Source of the DNA: Euphorbia lathyris
Taxonomy: Eukaryota; Streptophyta; Magnoliopsida; Malpighiales; Euphorbiaceae
Assembly (NCBI RefSeq): GCF_963576675.1
Contig: NC_088913.1
Span: 87,605,001 to 87,669,000, forward strand
Direction: 5' to 3'
DNA: 64,000 nucleotides
A model generated the notes under the pieces. That model had not been told where the DNA came from and did not search any database. It saw only the letters and a list, made by a program, of their open reading frames with translations. The position numbers and the translations under genes are program-made. Shown here piece by piece: positions 53,990-64,000 of this stretch. Every line of letters begins with the position of its first letter. Position 1 is the first letter of the stretch.

Positions 53990-55889
53990 AAGAGAATCGT
54001 GGGAACTATTGAAGAATTTAGCCATTGATAGCAACATTCCCTGGTGTTGCATTGGTGATTTCAACGATCTCCTGAGTCAGTCGGAGAAGATAGGAGGAAA
54101 TAGACATTCGGAGAATCTGCTAGAAGGTTTTCGGGATACGATCGAGGAAAGTGGGCTAACAAGCATGAGCATGTCGGGCTACCCCTTTACCTGGGAGACA
54201 GGGAGAGGTACACAGCGCTGGATTAGAGAAAGACTCGACAGGGGTTTAATTAACGCTATGTGGAAGGAGGCTTTTCCGAATACTAAGCTAATTAATCTCA
54301 GCACAACTTGTTCGGATCACACTGTAATATACATGGAATTCAAGACATGGATCAGAGTTGTGCATCCCCGCAGGTTCAGGTTCGAAAACACATGGCTTAG
54401 AGATGAACAATGCAGTGAAGTTGTGTCGCAAGCGTGGATTCGCAGAGCTGGGGCGACTATAGAGTCAAGGATTGCAGATTGCGCTGTTGCGCTCCAGACG
54501 TGGACTAAAAATTGCCAAGGCAATTTTAATAACCGAATTGGAGAGCTGCGACGAATTGTCAGCAATCTGAGGAGTCGAACTGATCGAGTGGGAATAGAAT
54601 TATTCAGGAAAGCCACATCAGATTTCAACACAGTATTAGCCCAACAGGAAGATTTTTGGAGACAACGAGCTAAGTTATTCTGGATGCGTGAGGGAGATTG
54701 CAATACTCGTTATTTTCATGAATATGCATCAGCTAGAAGAAGAAATAACACGATCACGGAACTTATAGACGAGAATGGGGCGAAGTGTAGTTGGGGAGAA
54801 GGCCTCGAGGAGCTGCTGTCCAGTTATTTCAGCGATATCTTTTCGAGTAAAGGCAGTGCGGCGAAAAACGTGATCAGTGCAATAAAAACCAAAATTTCAG
54901 AGTCAGATAATGAGCAGTTAACTCGGGAATTTTCAGCAGAAGAGATACGATCGGCTTGCTTTTCTATGCATCTGGACAAGAGTCCGGGACCAGACGGGAT
55001 GAATCCGGCATTTTTTCAAAGATTTTGGAGCATCATCGGGACGGATGTAGTAAATACTTGTCTGGCGTGTCTAAATACATCAAGCATCCCACCAAGCTTA
55101 AACGAAACCTTTATTGTCCTAATCCCAAAAAAGAAAGAGGCAAAAAAGGTAACGGATCTGCGCCCTATTGCTCTTTGCAACGTCCTGTTCAAAATCCTTT
55201 CAAAGGTGTTGGCTAACCGACTTAAGAGGGTCTTACTGAAGGTAATCTCGGATAACCAGAGTGCGTTCCTGTCAGGTAGAGCAATCTCAGACAACATCAT
55301 TGTGGCTTTCGAGTGCCTGCATAAATTGAAAGTAGCCAAAGGATCGAATATGGCAGCCCTCAAGCTCGATATGAGCAAAGCGTATGACAGAGTTGAATGG
55401 GAATTTCTGAAAAGAATGCTAGGGAAGTTGGGATTTCAAGACAAATGGATTGCCTGGGTGATGATGTGTGTCAGCACAGTTTCCTATAAAATCCTACATA
55501 ACGGACAAACTAGTAGCACAATAACTCCATCAAGAGGAATCAGGCAGGGGGATCCTCTTTCACCGTTCTTATTTCTGATCTGCGTGGAAGGACTCTCAGC
55601 TCTATTACAAGCAAAGGAAAATGCGGGTTTGCTTCATGGATGTGCGGTTGCTCGTTCGGCGCCTCGAGTCTCTCATCTATTTTTTGCTGATGACAGCTTT
55701 CTCTTCTTCAAGGCAAATCCTCGGGAAGCTGATACAATACTAGGCTGTCTCAAGGAATACGAATCAGCATCCGGGCAAGTAATCAATTATCAGAAATCGT
55801 CCCTGGTATTCAGCAAAGGAGTTACAGCGGCAACCAAGCAGTTAATTATATCGAGACTGGGAGTTGAGGAGGTATCAGAACTAGGCATG
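53990..55889 (+). pseudogene. L1-type LINE ORF2, 5'-truncated, endonuclease-RT part
   Basis: LINE sequence begins about 53.99 kb, right after a degraded TACCTTCTAACGATTACGTC. ORF1 and the first part of the endonuclease are missing. What remains is open: endonuclease GDFNDLL and TTCSDHTVI; RT with SPGPDGMNPAFFQ, LIPKKK, LRPIALCNVLFKILSKVLANR, MSKAYDRVEW, RQGDPLSPFLF and catalytic FFADDSFLF. The frame runs to GCATG at 55885-55889, where an LTR element was inserted; it continues at 61417. The long open frame indicates recent arrival, but 5' truncation alone makes it non-autonomous. Confidence 0.9.
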
Positions 55890-57653
55890 TGTCACGTCCG
55901 TGCCTAAATTTCTAGAATTTCTATTTTGATATTAATATATATTATACTTATTAGGTTTGTGATATTAATTTGGTGTTATAGAAAAAGTTTGAGGTTAATT
56001 CGATGGCTTTAGGTGTAAATGAAAAGTTTAAGATAATTTTTAAAAGATTATAGAAAGATGGAGGATCAAATGTGATATTTTTCAAATTTGGATATATATA
56101 ATCCAAAGCTTCCAAGAGGTGGCGATGATGATCTCTTTTTTTTCTGTTTCTTTTTCTGTTTTGCCAATTCATCGTTCTTCGATCGTTTCTCCACCGTTTC
56201 TTTGATTTACGGAGATTCAACCGTCCGAATCACTCGAAATTGGAACCATAGCATCCTTATGTATAGATCTAAGTCTTAACCGAAGAGTTTTTGAGTTTCG
56301 GCAGTGGTTGGAGGGAAACGTCTTAGACAGAAGTTAGAGGAGAATTGAACGGGTTTGTTTTCTTCGATTAGTAGCCAAGGTAAGTAACTATCAACTATAT
56401 TTGGAGTTTTATGTATATAGATATATATATAATCAAAGAAGTTTCAGAAATTGATATTTTAAGGTTATGCAGGAATTTTGTAAAATTGAGATTTTTCATG
56501 ATTTTGCTTTTTATTGTGAAATTATGGTTCAAATGAAGCTATTGACTATGCTTCTATGTGAAGTTCATATTTTACTTGATTATGTTGATTTAAGGCTTAA
56601 TTTGGTTGATTTACATATATACATATATATGTTTTTGGTTTCAATATATATCTATATTGAACAAAATGAATTTGATGATTTCTTACGAATTGTTTTTGAA
56701 TTGAGAAATCTGTTGCGGTTATTGTTGTTATTATTTTGGATTGAAGTCCAAATATGATTTTTGTGATACAAAAGGGCTAATTGAAGCCAAATGATTTATG
56801 GTTATGAAATAGTTTAGAATTTGATTGTGAAAGGAAATTTGAGTAGGTTATGATTTTATGATTTTATATCCATCGAGAGTTATCCGGATCAGTGGTTTTA
56901 TATTTGAAGACCATGTTCAGTGAGGGACATGGCCTGTGTACACAGTCTGAAGACCTATTGGGTATGGCAGCGAAGTGTTGGGTAAGACCATATGGGATAG
57001 GCAATGTTAAGAGACGTCTCGACTATATATGTGGTTATGGATTGATACTTAAGGGGAGAAACTCGAGGATGGATACAATGTTTTAAGTTCATTTGGATTA
57101 TGTTTTCGGTTATGATTGATTTTGATATAAGGTTTTACGTTTGATTGATTACGAGTTGGTTTGATAAAGCACTTATTTGATTACAAGTTGGTTTGATAAA
57201 ACATTTATTTGATTATTTGTTTTGATTCGTTTTGAGTATATTTTATAAGGTGTTGATTCAATCCCTTTATAAATGTATATATATAACTATGTTAAGTAAA
57301 GTTGGTTTTTATGGCTGATAGTTTCTTACTGAGATTTTTTCTCACGTTTTTAAATGTTTTAATGTTTTTAGGTGATAACGTACATGATATAGAGAAGGTT
57401 ACCGACTGTTTAGACGAGGTTTGGAAGTTGGCTGCTTATTGTTAGAATTATAATTAAAACTTTGGTATTTCAGTTGTAATATAATGGAGTTTGCAAATAT
57501 AATTTTAGAATATATATTGGAGAGGAAGGCCAACATAAATAAATAAATATGATATTATGATATTTGGTTAAATTGGAGACTCCTAAGTATTGATTATGAT
57601 CTTTCTATTTCACGCCCGATGCCGATGGATGTCGTTTAGGGTCGGGTGTGACA
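55890..57653 (+). repeat. 5' LTR of the LARD-like element
   Basis: 1764 bp; nearly identical to the 3' LTR, from which it differs by about 43 bp missing at about 57.50 kb (the segment with GAGGTCCTCGAATGACTAAT in the 3' copy) and scattered substitutions. The CCGAAGAGTTTTTG to GGTAAGTAAC stretch near 56.28-56.38 kb ends in a good splice donor. Confidence 0.92.
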
Positions 57654-59602
57654 GTTTGGTATCAGAGCTCTAGGTTAAATTCTTCGGACCTAAGGTTGAT
57701 ACTAATTGAGGAATATGAATATTTGGTGATAGCTAAGAAATAATCGATAGTAATTGAGGAATATGGATATTTGGTGCAAGCTAAGAAATAATTTGAAATT
57801 TTTCGAGGATTTGATGGTTAGTAAAATATTGGGTGTATGAAAATTAGCAAATTATTTGATATTTGGTAATATGGGTTATGAGTAAGTCATAACTTTGAGT
57901 TAGAGATGTAGAGAATTAATTGTCTATATAGGTGCTATTGGAAAATCAGATTCGTACCTGAATCTTGTGATGCATTTTTTGACCAGATATAGGCCGAATC
58001 TGTCATGGAGTCCTAAATGAAAGTTCTTTATTTTTGTCTTACGTTTCCAGGGGTTTTTGAATCACCTTAATCGGACTCCGTATAAAGAAGTTAGGCTGGA
58101 AACGATATATGTTGGTCATTTTAGCTCTAAACCAGAATTTGGTTTTTGTTTTGATTTTTCTCCTTAGTATGACCTGGAATTGATATTTGAGAGTTTAATA
58201 GTTAGCTTAAAAATACGTATCTCAGATGTGAAGTAAGGTTAGGAAACATTGAAATAATATGATGAGTTTTGAAGTTAATATATATGTGATTAAGAAAGCG
58301 AAAATGTGGAGATTTCAATTAATTGTTTTGGAGATTGATTATAAATTGGAGATTATGATAGGAGTTTAACAAGTTATGGAATCTTAATTGGAATAAATGA
58401 TATCCGAATTCAAAGTACAGATCTATTGTTGAACTTTATCAGATTGATGTTTAGAATTATTGAGAGTTATATAAATGATGTTTAGAGAGATACCAATGTT
58501 AGTGATCAATGAGAAGTAATGTGGGAAAATATATTAGAGTTCATGACTTGATGATTAAATATAAAAATTTGGTAAGCTTAAAGAGTGTTTGAGGAAATAA
58601 TTAAGATATGAATTTTGAGGACAAATTTTTCTGATCTTAAGCACAGTTTGAGGTAGAAGATTATGGTTTAAGTTTATATAAAGATCAAATTGAGTGCTTA
58701 TAGGTCAAATAAGAAAATCGAATGATATTATAGATTTATTGACTTTTATGGGTGTAAAGATATTATTTGGAATTTGGAGAAGATAAAAAAAACATTGATT
58801 ATCGTAATTTAGGTACTCTATATTTATTGATTATATAGTTTGGAGAAAAGATTGAAGTTTCCTTAGATTGATAAATGATATACATAGTGGTGAAAAAAAA
58901 TAGCATGTTAGCTTAATTGATTTTAAGGAGTCAAATGGAAAATTATAAAAGTGATGTTGATATTAAGAGTTTATGAAATGACTCTTATTGATATGAAATT
59001 GTATCATAATAATGAGGTTTCCATTTGATTGATGATGATGAGTGAAGATTATGATACGAATAATGATTGAAGTGAAAAATTATAGATATAAGTATTATTA
59101 TTATGATGAAGTAAGATTATATGCTGATCCAAATCATTGATTCAAATTATTTGAAGTTTAAGAAAAATATAATATCGTACATATTAGCGGTTCAAAAGTG
59201 ATATTTTTGAAGTCTGTAGAACTTGGAGATAGGTGAAATATATCTGATATATATGCAATTGATGGAATCAATTGTGATTTAAATTTATTAAAGTGAGATT
59301 TGGTGTATGTTAGGAAGATATTAATGATATTTGAAGTTTTATTGTGGATTATGGTAATGGAATTAACTAGGTTGCAATTGAGAGTTACTAAGAGTTATGT
59401 ATAAGTAATTGTTACAGTGATGTGGATATGGATAAATGATGAAGTGAATGGAGGGAAACATTAGAATTTGTGGTCCTATGATGATTATGGAGAATCTTGA
59501 TAATTAGAAATCACTTCATGAGCTTGGAGATTATTTGAGGAAACAAAATTTAGATTAGAGAATGTGAATTTCGAGGACGAAATTTTTTAAGGTGGGGAGA
59601 AT
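57654..59602 (+). other. Internal region of the LARD-like element, non-coding
   Basis: AT-rich with no open frame of note. It includes a local duplication (TAATTGAGGAATATGRATAT at about 57.70 and 57.75 kb). Presumably carries only the primer site, packaging signal and purine tract. Confidence 0.8.
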
Positions 59603-61411
59603 TGTCACGTCCGTGCCTAAATTTCTAGAATTTCTATTTTGATATTAATATATATTATACTTATTAGGTTTGTGATATTAATTTGGTGTTATAGGAAAAG
59701 TTTGAGGTTAATTCGATGGCTTTAGGTGTAAATTAAAAGTTTAAGATAATTTTTAAAAGATTATAGAAAGATGGATGATCAAATGTGATATTTGTCAAAT
59801 TTGGATATATATAATCCAAAGCTTCCAAGAGGTGGCGATGATGATCTCTTTTTTTTCTGTTTCTTTTTCTGTTCTGCCAATTCATCGTTCTTCGATCGTT
59901 TCTCCACCGTTTCTTTGATTTACGGAGATTCGACCGTCCGAATCACTCGAAATTGGAACCATAGCATCCTTATGTATAGATCTAAGTCCTAATCGAAGAG
60001 TTTTTGAGTTTCGGCAGTGGTTGGAGGGAAACGTCTTAGACAGAAGTTAGAGGAGAATTGAACGGGTTTGTTTTCTTCGATTAGTAGCCAAGGTAAGTAA
60101 CTATCAACTATATTTGGAGTTTTATGTATATAGATATATATATATATAATCAAAGAAGTTTCAGAAATTGATATTTTAAGGTTATGCAGGAATTTTGTAA
60201 AATTGAGATTTTTCATGATTTTGCTTTTTATTGTGAAATTATGGTTCAAATGAAGCTATTGACTATGCTTCTTTGTGAAGTTCATATTTTACTTGATTAT
60301 GTTGATTTAAGGCTTAATTTGGTTGATTTACATATATACATATATATGTTTTTGGTTTCAATATATATCTATATTGAACAAAATGAATTTGATGATTTCT
60401 TACGAATTGTTTTTGGATTGAGAAATCTGTTGCGGTTATTGTTGTTATTATTTTGGATTGAAGTCCAAATATGATTTTTATGATACAAAAAGGCTAATTG
60501 AAGCCAAATGATTTATGGTTATGAAATAGTTTAGAATTTGATTGTGAAAGGAAATTTGAGTACGTTATGATTTTATGATTTTATATCCATCGAGAGTTAT
60601 CCGGATCGGTGGTTTTATATTTGAAGACCATGTTCAGTGAGGGACATGGCCTGTGTACACAGTCTGAAGACCTATTGGGTATGGCAGCGAAGTGTTGGGT
60701 AAGACCATATGGGATAGGCAATGTTAAGAGACGTCTCGACTATATATGTAGTTATGGATTGATACTTAAGGGGAGAAACTCGAGGATGGATACAATGTTT
60801 TAAGTTCATTTGGATTATGTTTTCGGTTATGATTGATTTTGATATAAGGTTTTACGTTTGATTGATTACGAGTTGGTTTGATAAAACACTTATTTGATTA
60901 CAAGTTGGTTTGATAAAACATTTATTTGATTATTTGTTTTGATTCGTTTTGAGTATATTTTATAAGGTTTTGATTCAATCCCTTTATAAATGTATATATA
61001 TAACTATGTTAGTAAAGTTGGTTTTTATGGCTGATAGTTTCTTACTAAGATTTTTTCTCGCGTTTTTAAATGTTTTAATGTTTTTAGGTGATAACGTACA
61101 TGATATAGAGAAGGTTACCGACTGTTTAGGCGAGGTTTGGAAGTTGGCTGCTTATTGTTAGAATTATGATTAAAACTTTGGTATTTCAGTTGTAATATAA
61201 TGGAGTTTGCAAATATATATTGAGGTCCTCGAATGACTAATGTAGTAGAAATATGAATTATTTTAGAATATATATTGGAGAGGAAGGCCAACATAAATAA
61301 ATAAATATGATATTATGATATTTGGTTAAATTGGAGACTCCTAAGTATTGATTATGATCTTTCTATTTCACGCCCGATGCCGATGGATGTCGTTTAGGGT
61401 CGGGTGTGATA
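59603..61411 (+). repeat. 3' LTR of the LARD-like element
   Basis: 1809 bp, same borders as the 5' LTR except that the last bases are GTGATA instead of GTGACA. High identity to the 5' LTR indicates recent insertion. Confidence 0.92.
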
Positions 61412-63258
61412 GCATGTACCTAGGAGCCCCAATCACGGTGGGGAGAAGTAAAGCGCAAGCGTTCAGTCACATTAAGGAAAGGATATGGAATCGCATTAAC
61501 AATTGGAAGGAAAGATTTCTCTCCCGAGCAGGAAAAGAGATACTTATTAAAGCAGTTTTACAATCCATACCGACTTTCATCATGAGTGTATTTCAAATGA
61601 CAGAACAATTCTATGATGATGTAAGTAAGATGTTGAATCGATTTTGGTGGAGGGCTTCGGGAGGAAGCAATACTGGCATTCACTGGAAACAATGGTCAGC
61701 ACTAAGTAGACCAAAATGCCAAGGAGGTATGGGGTTCAGAAACATCAAGCACTTCAATTTAGCGTTACTGGCGAAACAGGGATGGAAAATTATTCAGGAG
61801 CCAGGCTCTCTAATGGCTAAAGTCTTAAAAGCTAAATATTTTCCACATCTTCCTTTTCAAGAAGCTATTCTGGGGCATAACCCGTCGTACATCTGGAGAA
61901 GCATACTAGTTGGAAGGGACTTGCTGTTAAAAGGGTTGAGGAATAAAGTTGGGAATGGTGGGTCAATTCCAATTTGGGACAGTTCATGGTTACCTGATCG
62001 ATTAAATCCTAAGCCTACTAGTCCGATTGACTTTAATCTCCCCACGGGAACTGTTCGTGATCTGATCGACGAAGACGGAAAATGGGACAGAAACGTGATA
62101 CAGCAATCGTTCAACCACCGAGACCAAAAACTTATATTAGCTATTTCGAGAGTTCGCATAGCACAGGAGGATTGGTGGTTTTGGGGACCAGAGGCGCGAG
62201 GAAATTACACTGTACGAAGTGGTTACAGGTTAAGTATCGGTGAAGTTGTCGAAGAAAGTGCAGGTACACAAAGTTTCTGGAAACATATATGGCTGTTAGA
62301 TGTAGCTCCCAAGATAAAGAATTGCATTTGGCGAATCTTGTCTCAGGTACTACCTACAATGCATAATTTGTCACTAAAACATAGTAGCCTGCAGAATACC
62401 TGCCCAGTTTGTGGAATGGAGAATGAAACAGAACACCACCTAGTGATCGAGTGCAATTTTGCTAAGGAAGTTTGGGCTTTACTATTTGGTGACGAGAGGA
62501 TGTTTTTAATTGAGGACTTTCTATCTTGGTTCAAAAGTGTTTTAATTAACAGCAGGGGAGAGGCAGCACGGGAAGTAGTAGTGGGGGTTTGGGAAATCTG
62601 GAAGTACAGGAACAAAGTAGTTTGGAATCAGGCCAGAAGCAGTGCTAGAGGGGTGATGATACGGATTCGCAACGAACTGAGGGAGTGGAAAATAACACAG
62701 CAAACGCGTCTATACCAGCAGCAGGCATCCGTAGCAGCAGTTCTGTCGACGTGGCGTCACCCGGGGGAAGGCTTCCTAGCCTGTAATGTCGACGCTAGAT
62801 TATTTGAAGAAGCAGGTTACAGTTCAGTTGGATTCATCATCCGGGATTTTACAGGGAGTTGTATCTACGCATTTCATGGAGCTCTAGACAGTCTATACGA
62901 ACCAGTAATAGCAGAAGCATTAGCCCTGAAGGAAGCGTTATCATGGATAAAAGACCATAACCTCAAGAATATAGACATCCGTACGGATTGTCTATCTATC
63001 GTTCAAGCTCTCCAGAGTCAGCAATTTCACAATTCTTACTTATCTGATATTCTTTCATTTATTTCAGTTTTATTACCAGAGTTAGGTTCAATTTCAATCT
63101 CTTTTGTTAAACGTTCAGCAAACATAGCGGCCCATAGACTAGCTAGGGCGGTTGTGTCGGAGTCTATTCATAGGGAGTGGGCATGTCTACCTCCATTCCT
63201 TATCGATGTTATTCTTGCCGATTCGGCCCATTAATTAATTTAATTGATTCAAAAAAAA
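61412..63258 (+). pseudogene. L1-type LINE ORF2, C-terminal part and 3' end
   Basis: Continues the RT frame after the LTR element with YLGAPITVGRSKAQAF, the thumb region (ERFLSRAGKEILIKAVLQS, GGMGFRNIKHFNLALLAKQ), a zinc-binding RT segment CPVCGMENETEHHLVIECNF, and a C-terminal RNase H-like domain (CNVDARL, AEALALKEALSW, RTDCLSIVQAL, ANIAAHRLAR), as in plant L1 elements. Stop TAA at 63232; a short 3' UTR and an A8 tail at 63251-63258. Unit 4 begins with the next base. Confidence 0.9.
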
Positions 63259-63832
63259 TGCAGTTAGTGTACTTAATATAATAATTGGTAATAAATAGAT
63301 TTTAAATATTAAAGAAATAAAAAAAATGAAAATCGGATAAGTTTGACAGATCAAGATGTGAGGTGTCACTCTGTTCTTACACCTACAAATTCAAGACCTA
63401 CCTCACTCGTTTGTATCGAAAGAAGTTTTGAGGGGCGGGCCTTCTCCGCCGTCCTATACCCGCTCCTCTATCTCGCCGGAGATCTGTGTAAACTCGCTGT
63501 GCTGCTGATAGATGCGATTGCGATTAAGTCGATGATCAACTGATAGTCATGAACCCATACAAAATCACCCAAAAATCCGGGCTAAATCGGGGCAGCTATT
63601 TCTGAGCAGTTTGCAAGCTACTTTGTTCATAGCATCCACCATTTCTACATTAATTCATGAAATATTTACTCCGTAGCTATTAGTTCCTGGAAATTAGATT
63701 ACTATAGCTCTTCAAGTTGCGTTTTCTTTCGCTTTAACTGGAAATTAGATTACTATAGCTTTTCAAGTTGAGTTTTCTCAGTAGTCAAACAGAAAGAAAA
63801 AGAGCAGATGGGAATATATCATCATAGCGCTC

Positions 63833-63866
63833 GGCTTGTTCAGCAAGCTTGGCGATGTAAACAAAG
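63833..63866 (-). pseudogene. 14-3-3 fragment, unit 4 copy
   Basis: The minus strand reads FVYIAKLAEQA, ending at the same alanine as the unit 2 copy, and is fused to the ULTRAPETALA piece at 63867. The first nine codons are gone. Confidence 0.7.
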
Positions 63867-64000
63867 CTAAAAGAGATGGTTGGATACACTAGAGAAAGTG
63901 ATTACATTAAAGTTAAGTGTGGTTGTGATTACATTGAAGTTAAGTGTGGTTGTACCAGCAAAAGGTACGGAGACACCTCTGCAACACTTCGAGTTTATGC
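63867..64000 (+). pseudogene. ULTRAPETALA-like fragment, unit 4 copy
   Basis: Starts inside the KEMVRY region seen in unit 3 (AAAAGAGATGGTTGGATACA) and contains a 27-bp tandem duplication of the TGATTACATTRAAGTTAAGT segment (63.90 and 63.93 kb), so the DYIEVKCGC motif is doubled. It continues as TSKRYGDTSA to the window edge. Confidence 0.7.

Larger units (their letters stand above)
55890..61411 (+). mobile_element. Non-coding LTR retrotransposon (LARD-like) inserted in the LINE
   Basis: 5'-LTR 55890-57653, 3'-LTR 59603-61411, and an exact 5-bp target duplication GCATG (55885-55889 and 61412-61416). Primer site TGGTATCAGAGC (57657-57668) two bases inside; purine tract AAGGTGGGGAGAAT (59589-59602) before the 3' LTR. 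The ends TGTCACG...GTGTGACA are of Ty3/gypsy style, and the 3' internal end (TTCGAGGACGAAATTTTTTA) is like that of Ty3 chromoviruses. The 1.95-kb interior has no gag or pol and must rely on an outside element. Small LTR open frames appear twice because the LTRs repeat; they are not genes. Confidence 0.93.
63259..64000 (+). other. Tandem duplication unit 4 (start only)
   Basis: Begins with GCAGTTAGTGTACTTAATAT (compare 8.59 and 40.72 kb), then the conserved 5' block (63.35-63.61 kb), a short 14-3-3 piece and an ULTRAPETALA piece up to the window edge. A local repeat GGAAATTAGATTACTATAGC occurs at 63690 and 63740. Confidence 0.8.

Noticed and set aside
56467..57086. Open frames of 96 and 64 codons repeated at 60184 and 60609
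   Set aside because: They lie in the LTRs of the non-coding element and recur only because LTRs are repeated; no family resemblance.

Overview
This is nuclear DNA from a flowering plant, most likely a eudicot. It is AT-rich, has spliced genes, and carries CC-NBS-LRR resistance genes, plant retrotransposons (Ty3 chromovirus, L1, Au-type SINE, TRIM), many MITEs and fragments of plant-specific genes (HD-ZIP IV, ULTRAPETALA). The species cannot be named from the sequence.

The backbone is a tandem segmental duplication. One ancestral unit recurs four times: unit 1 (from the left edge to about 7.2 kb, already running at base 1), unit 2 (about 8.4-23.0 kb), unit 3 (about 35.4 and 40.7-53.3 kb) and unit 4 (63.26 kb to the right edge). 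A full unit reads: a conserved 5' block; a short antisense piece of a 14-3-3 gene; a first-exon-like piece of an ULTRAPETALA (SAND-type) gene; a homeodomain/START piece of an HD-ZIP IV gene with one intron kept; several kb of non-coding DNA with a decayed tRNA-Gly(UCC); and a CC-NBS-LRR gene on the minus strand. The unit 3 CNL (49.4-53.3 kb) is open throughout. The unit 2 CNL (18.9-22.9 kb) is broken by a TRIM-like insertion with a deletion and by a frameshift. Unit 1 has lost its CNL.

Between and inside the units lie mobile elements, many with exact boundaries because another unit shows the empty site: a Ty3/gypsy chromovirus (23.8-28.9 kb), a MULE-like element carrying a decayed plant-mobile-domain gene (30.3-34.5 kb), Helitron-like DNA (35.5-38.9 kb), a hAT-like element (39.3-39.9 kb), an Au-type SINE, about ten MITEs, and a 5'-truncated L1 LINE (54.0-63.26 kb) split by a 5.5-kb non-coding LTR element with a GCATG target duplication.

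Functionally, the one gene that looks able to make its full product is the unit 3 CNL, expected to be a cytoplasmic immune receptor. All other coding traces are fragments, pseudogenes or transposon proteins. The most unusual feature is the mosaic of unrelated gene fragments (14-3-3, ULTRAPETALA, HD-ZIP IV, ankyrin) copied together with the resistance gene.
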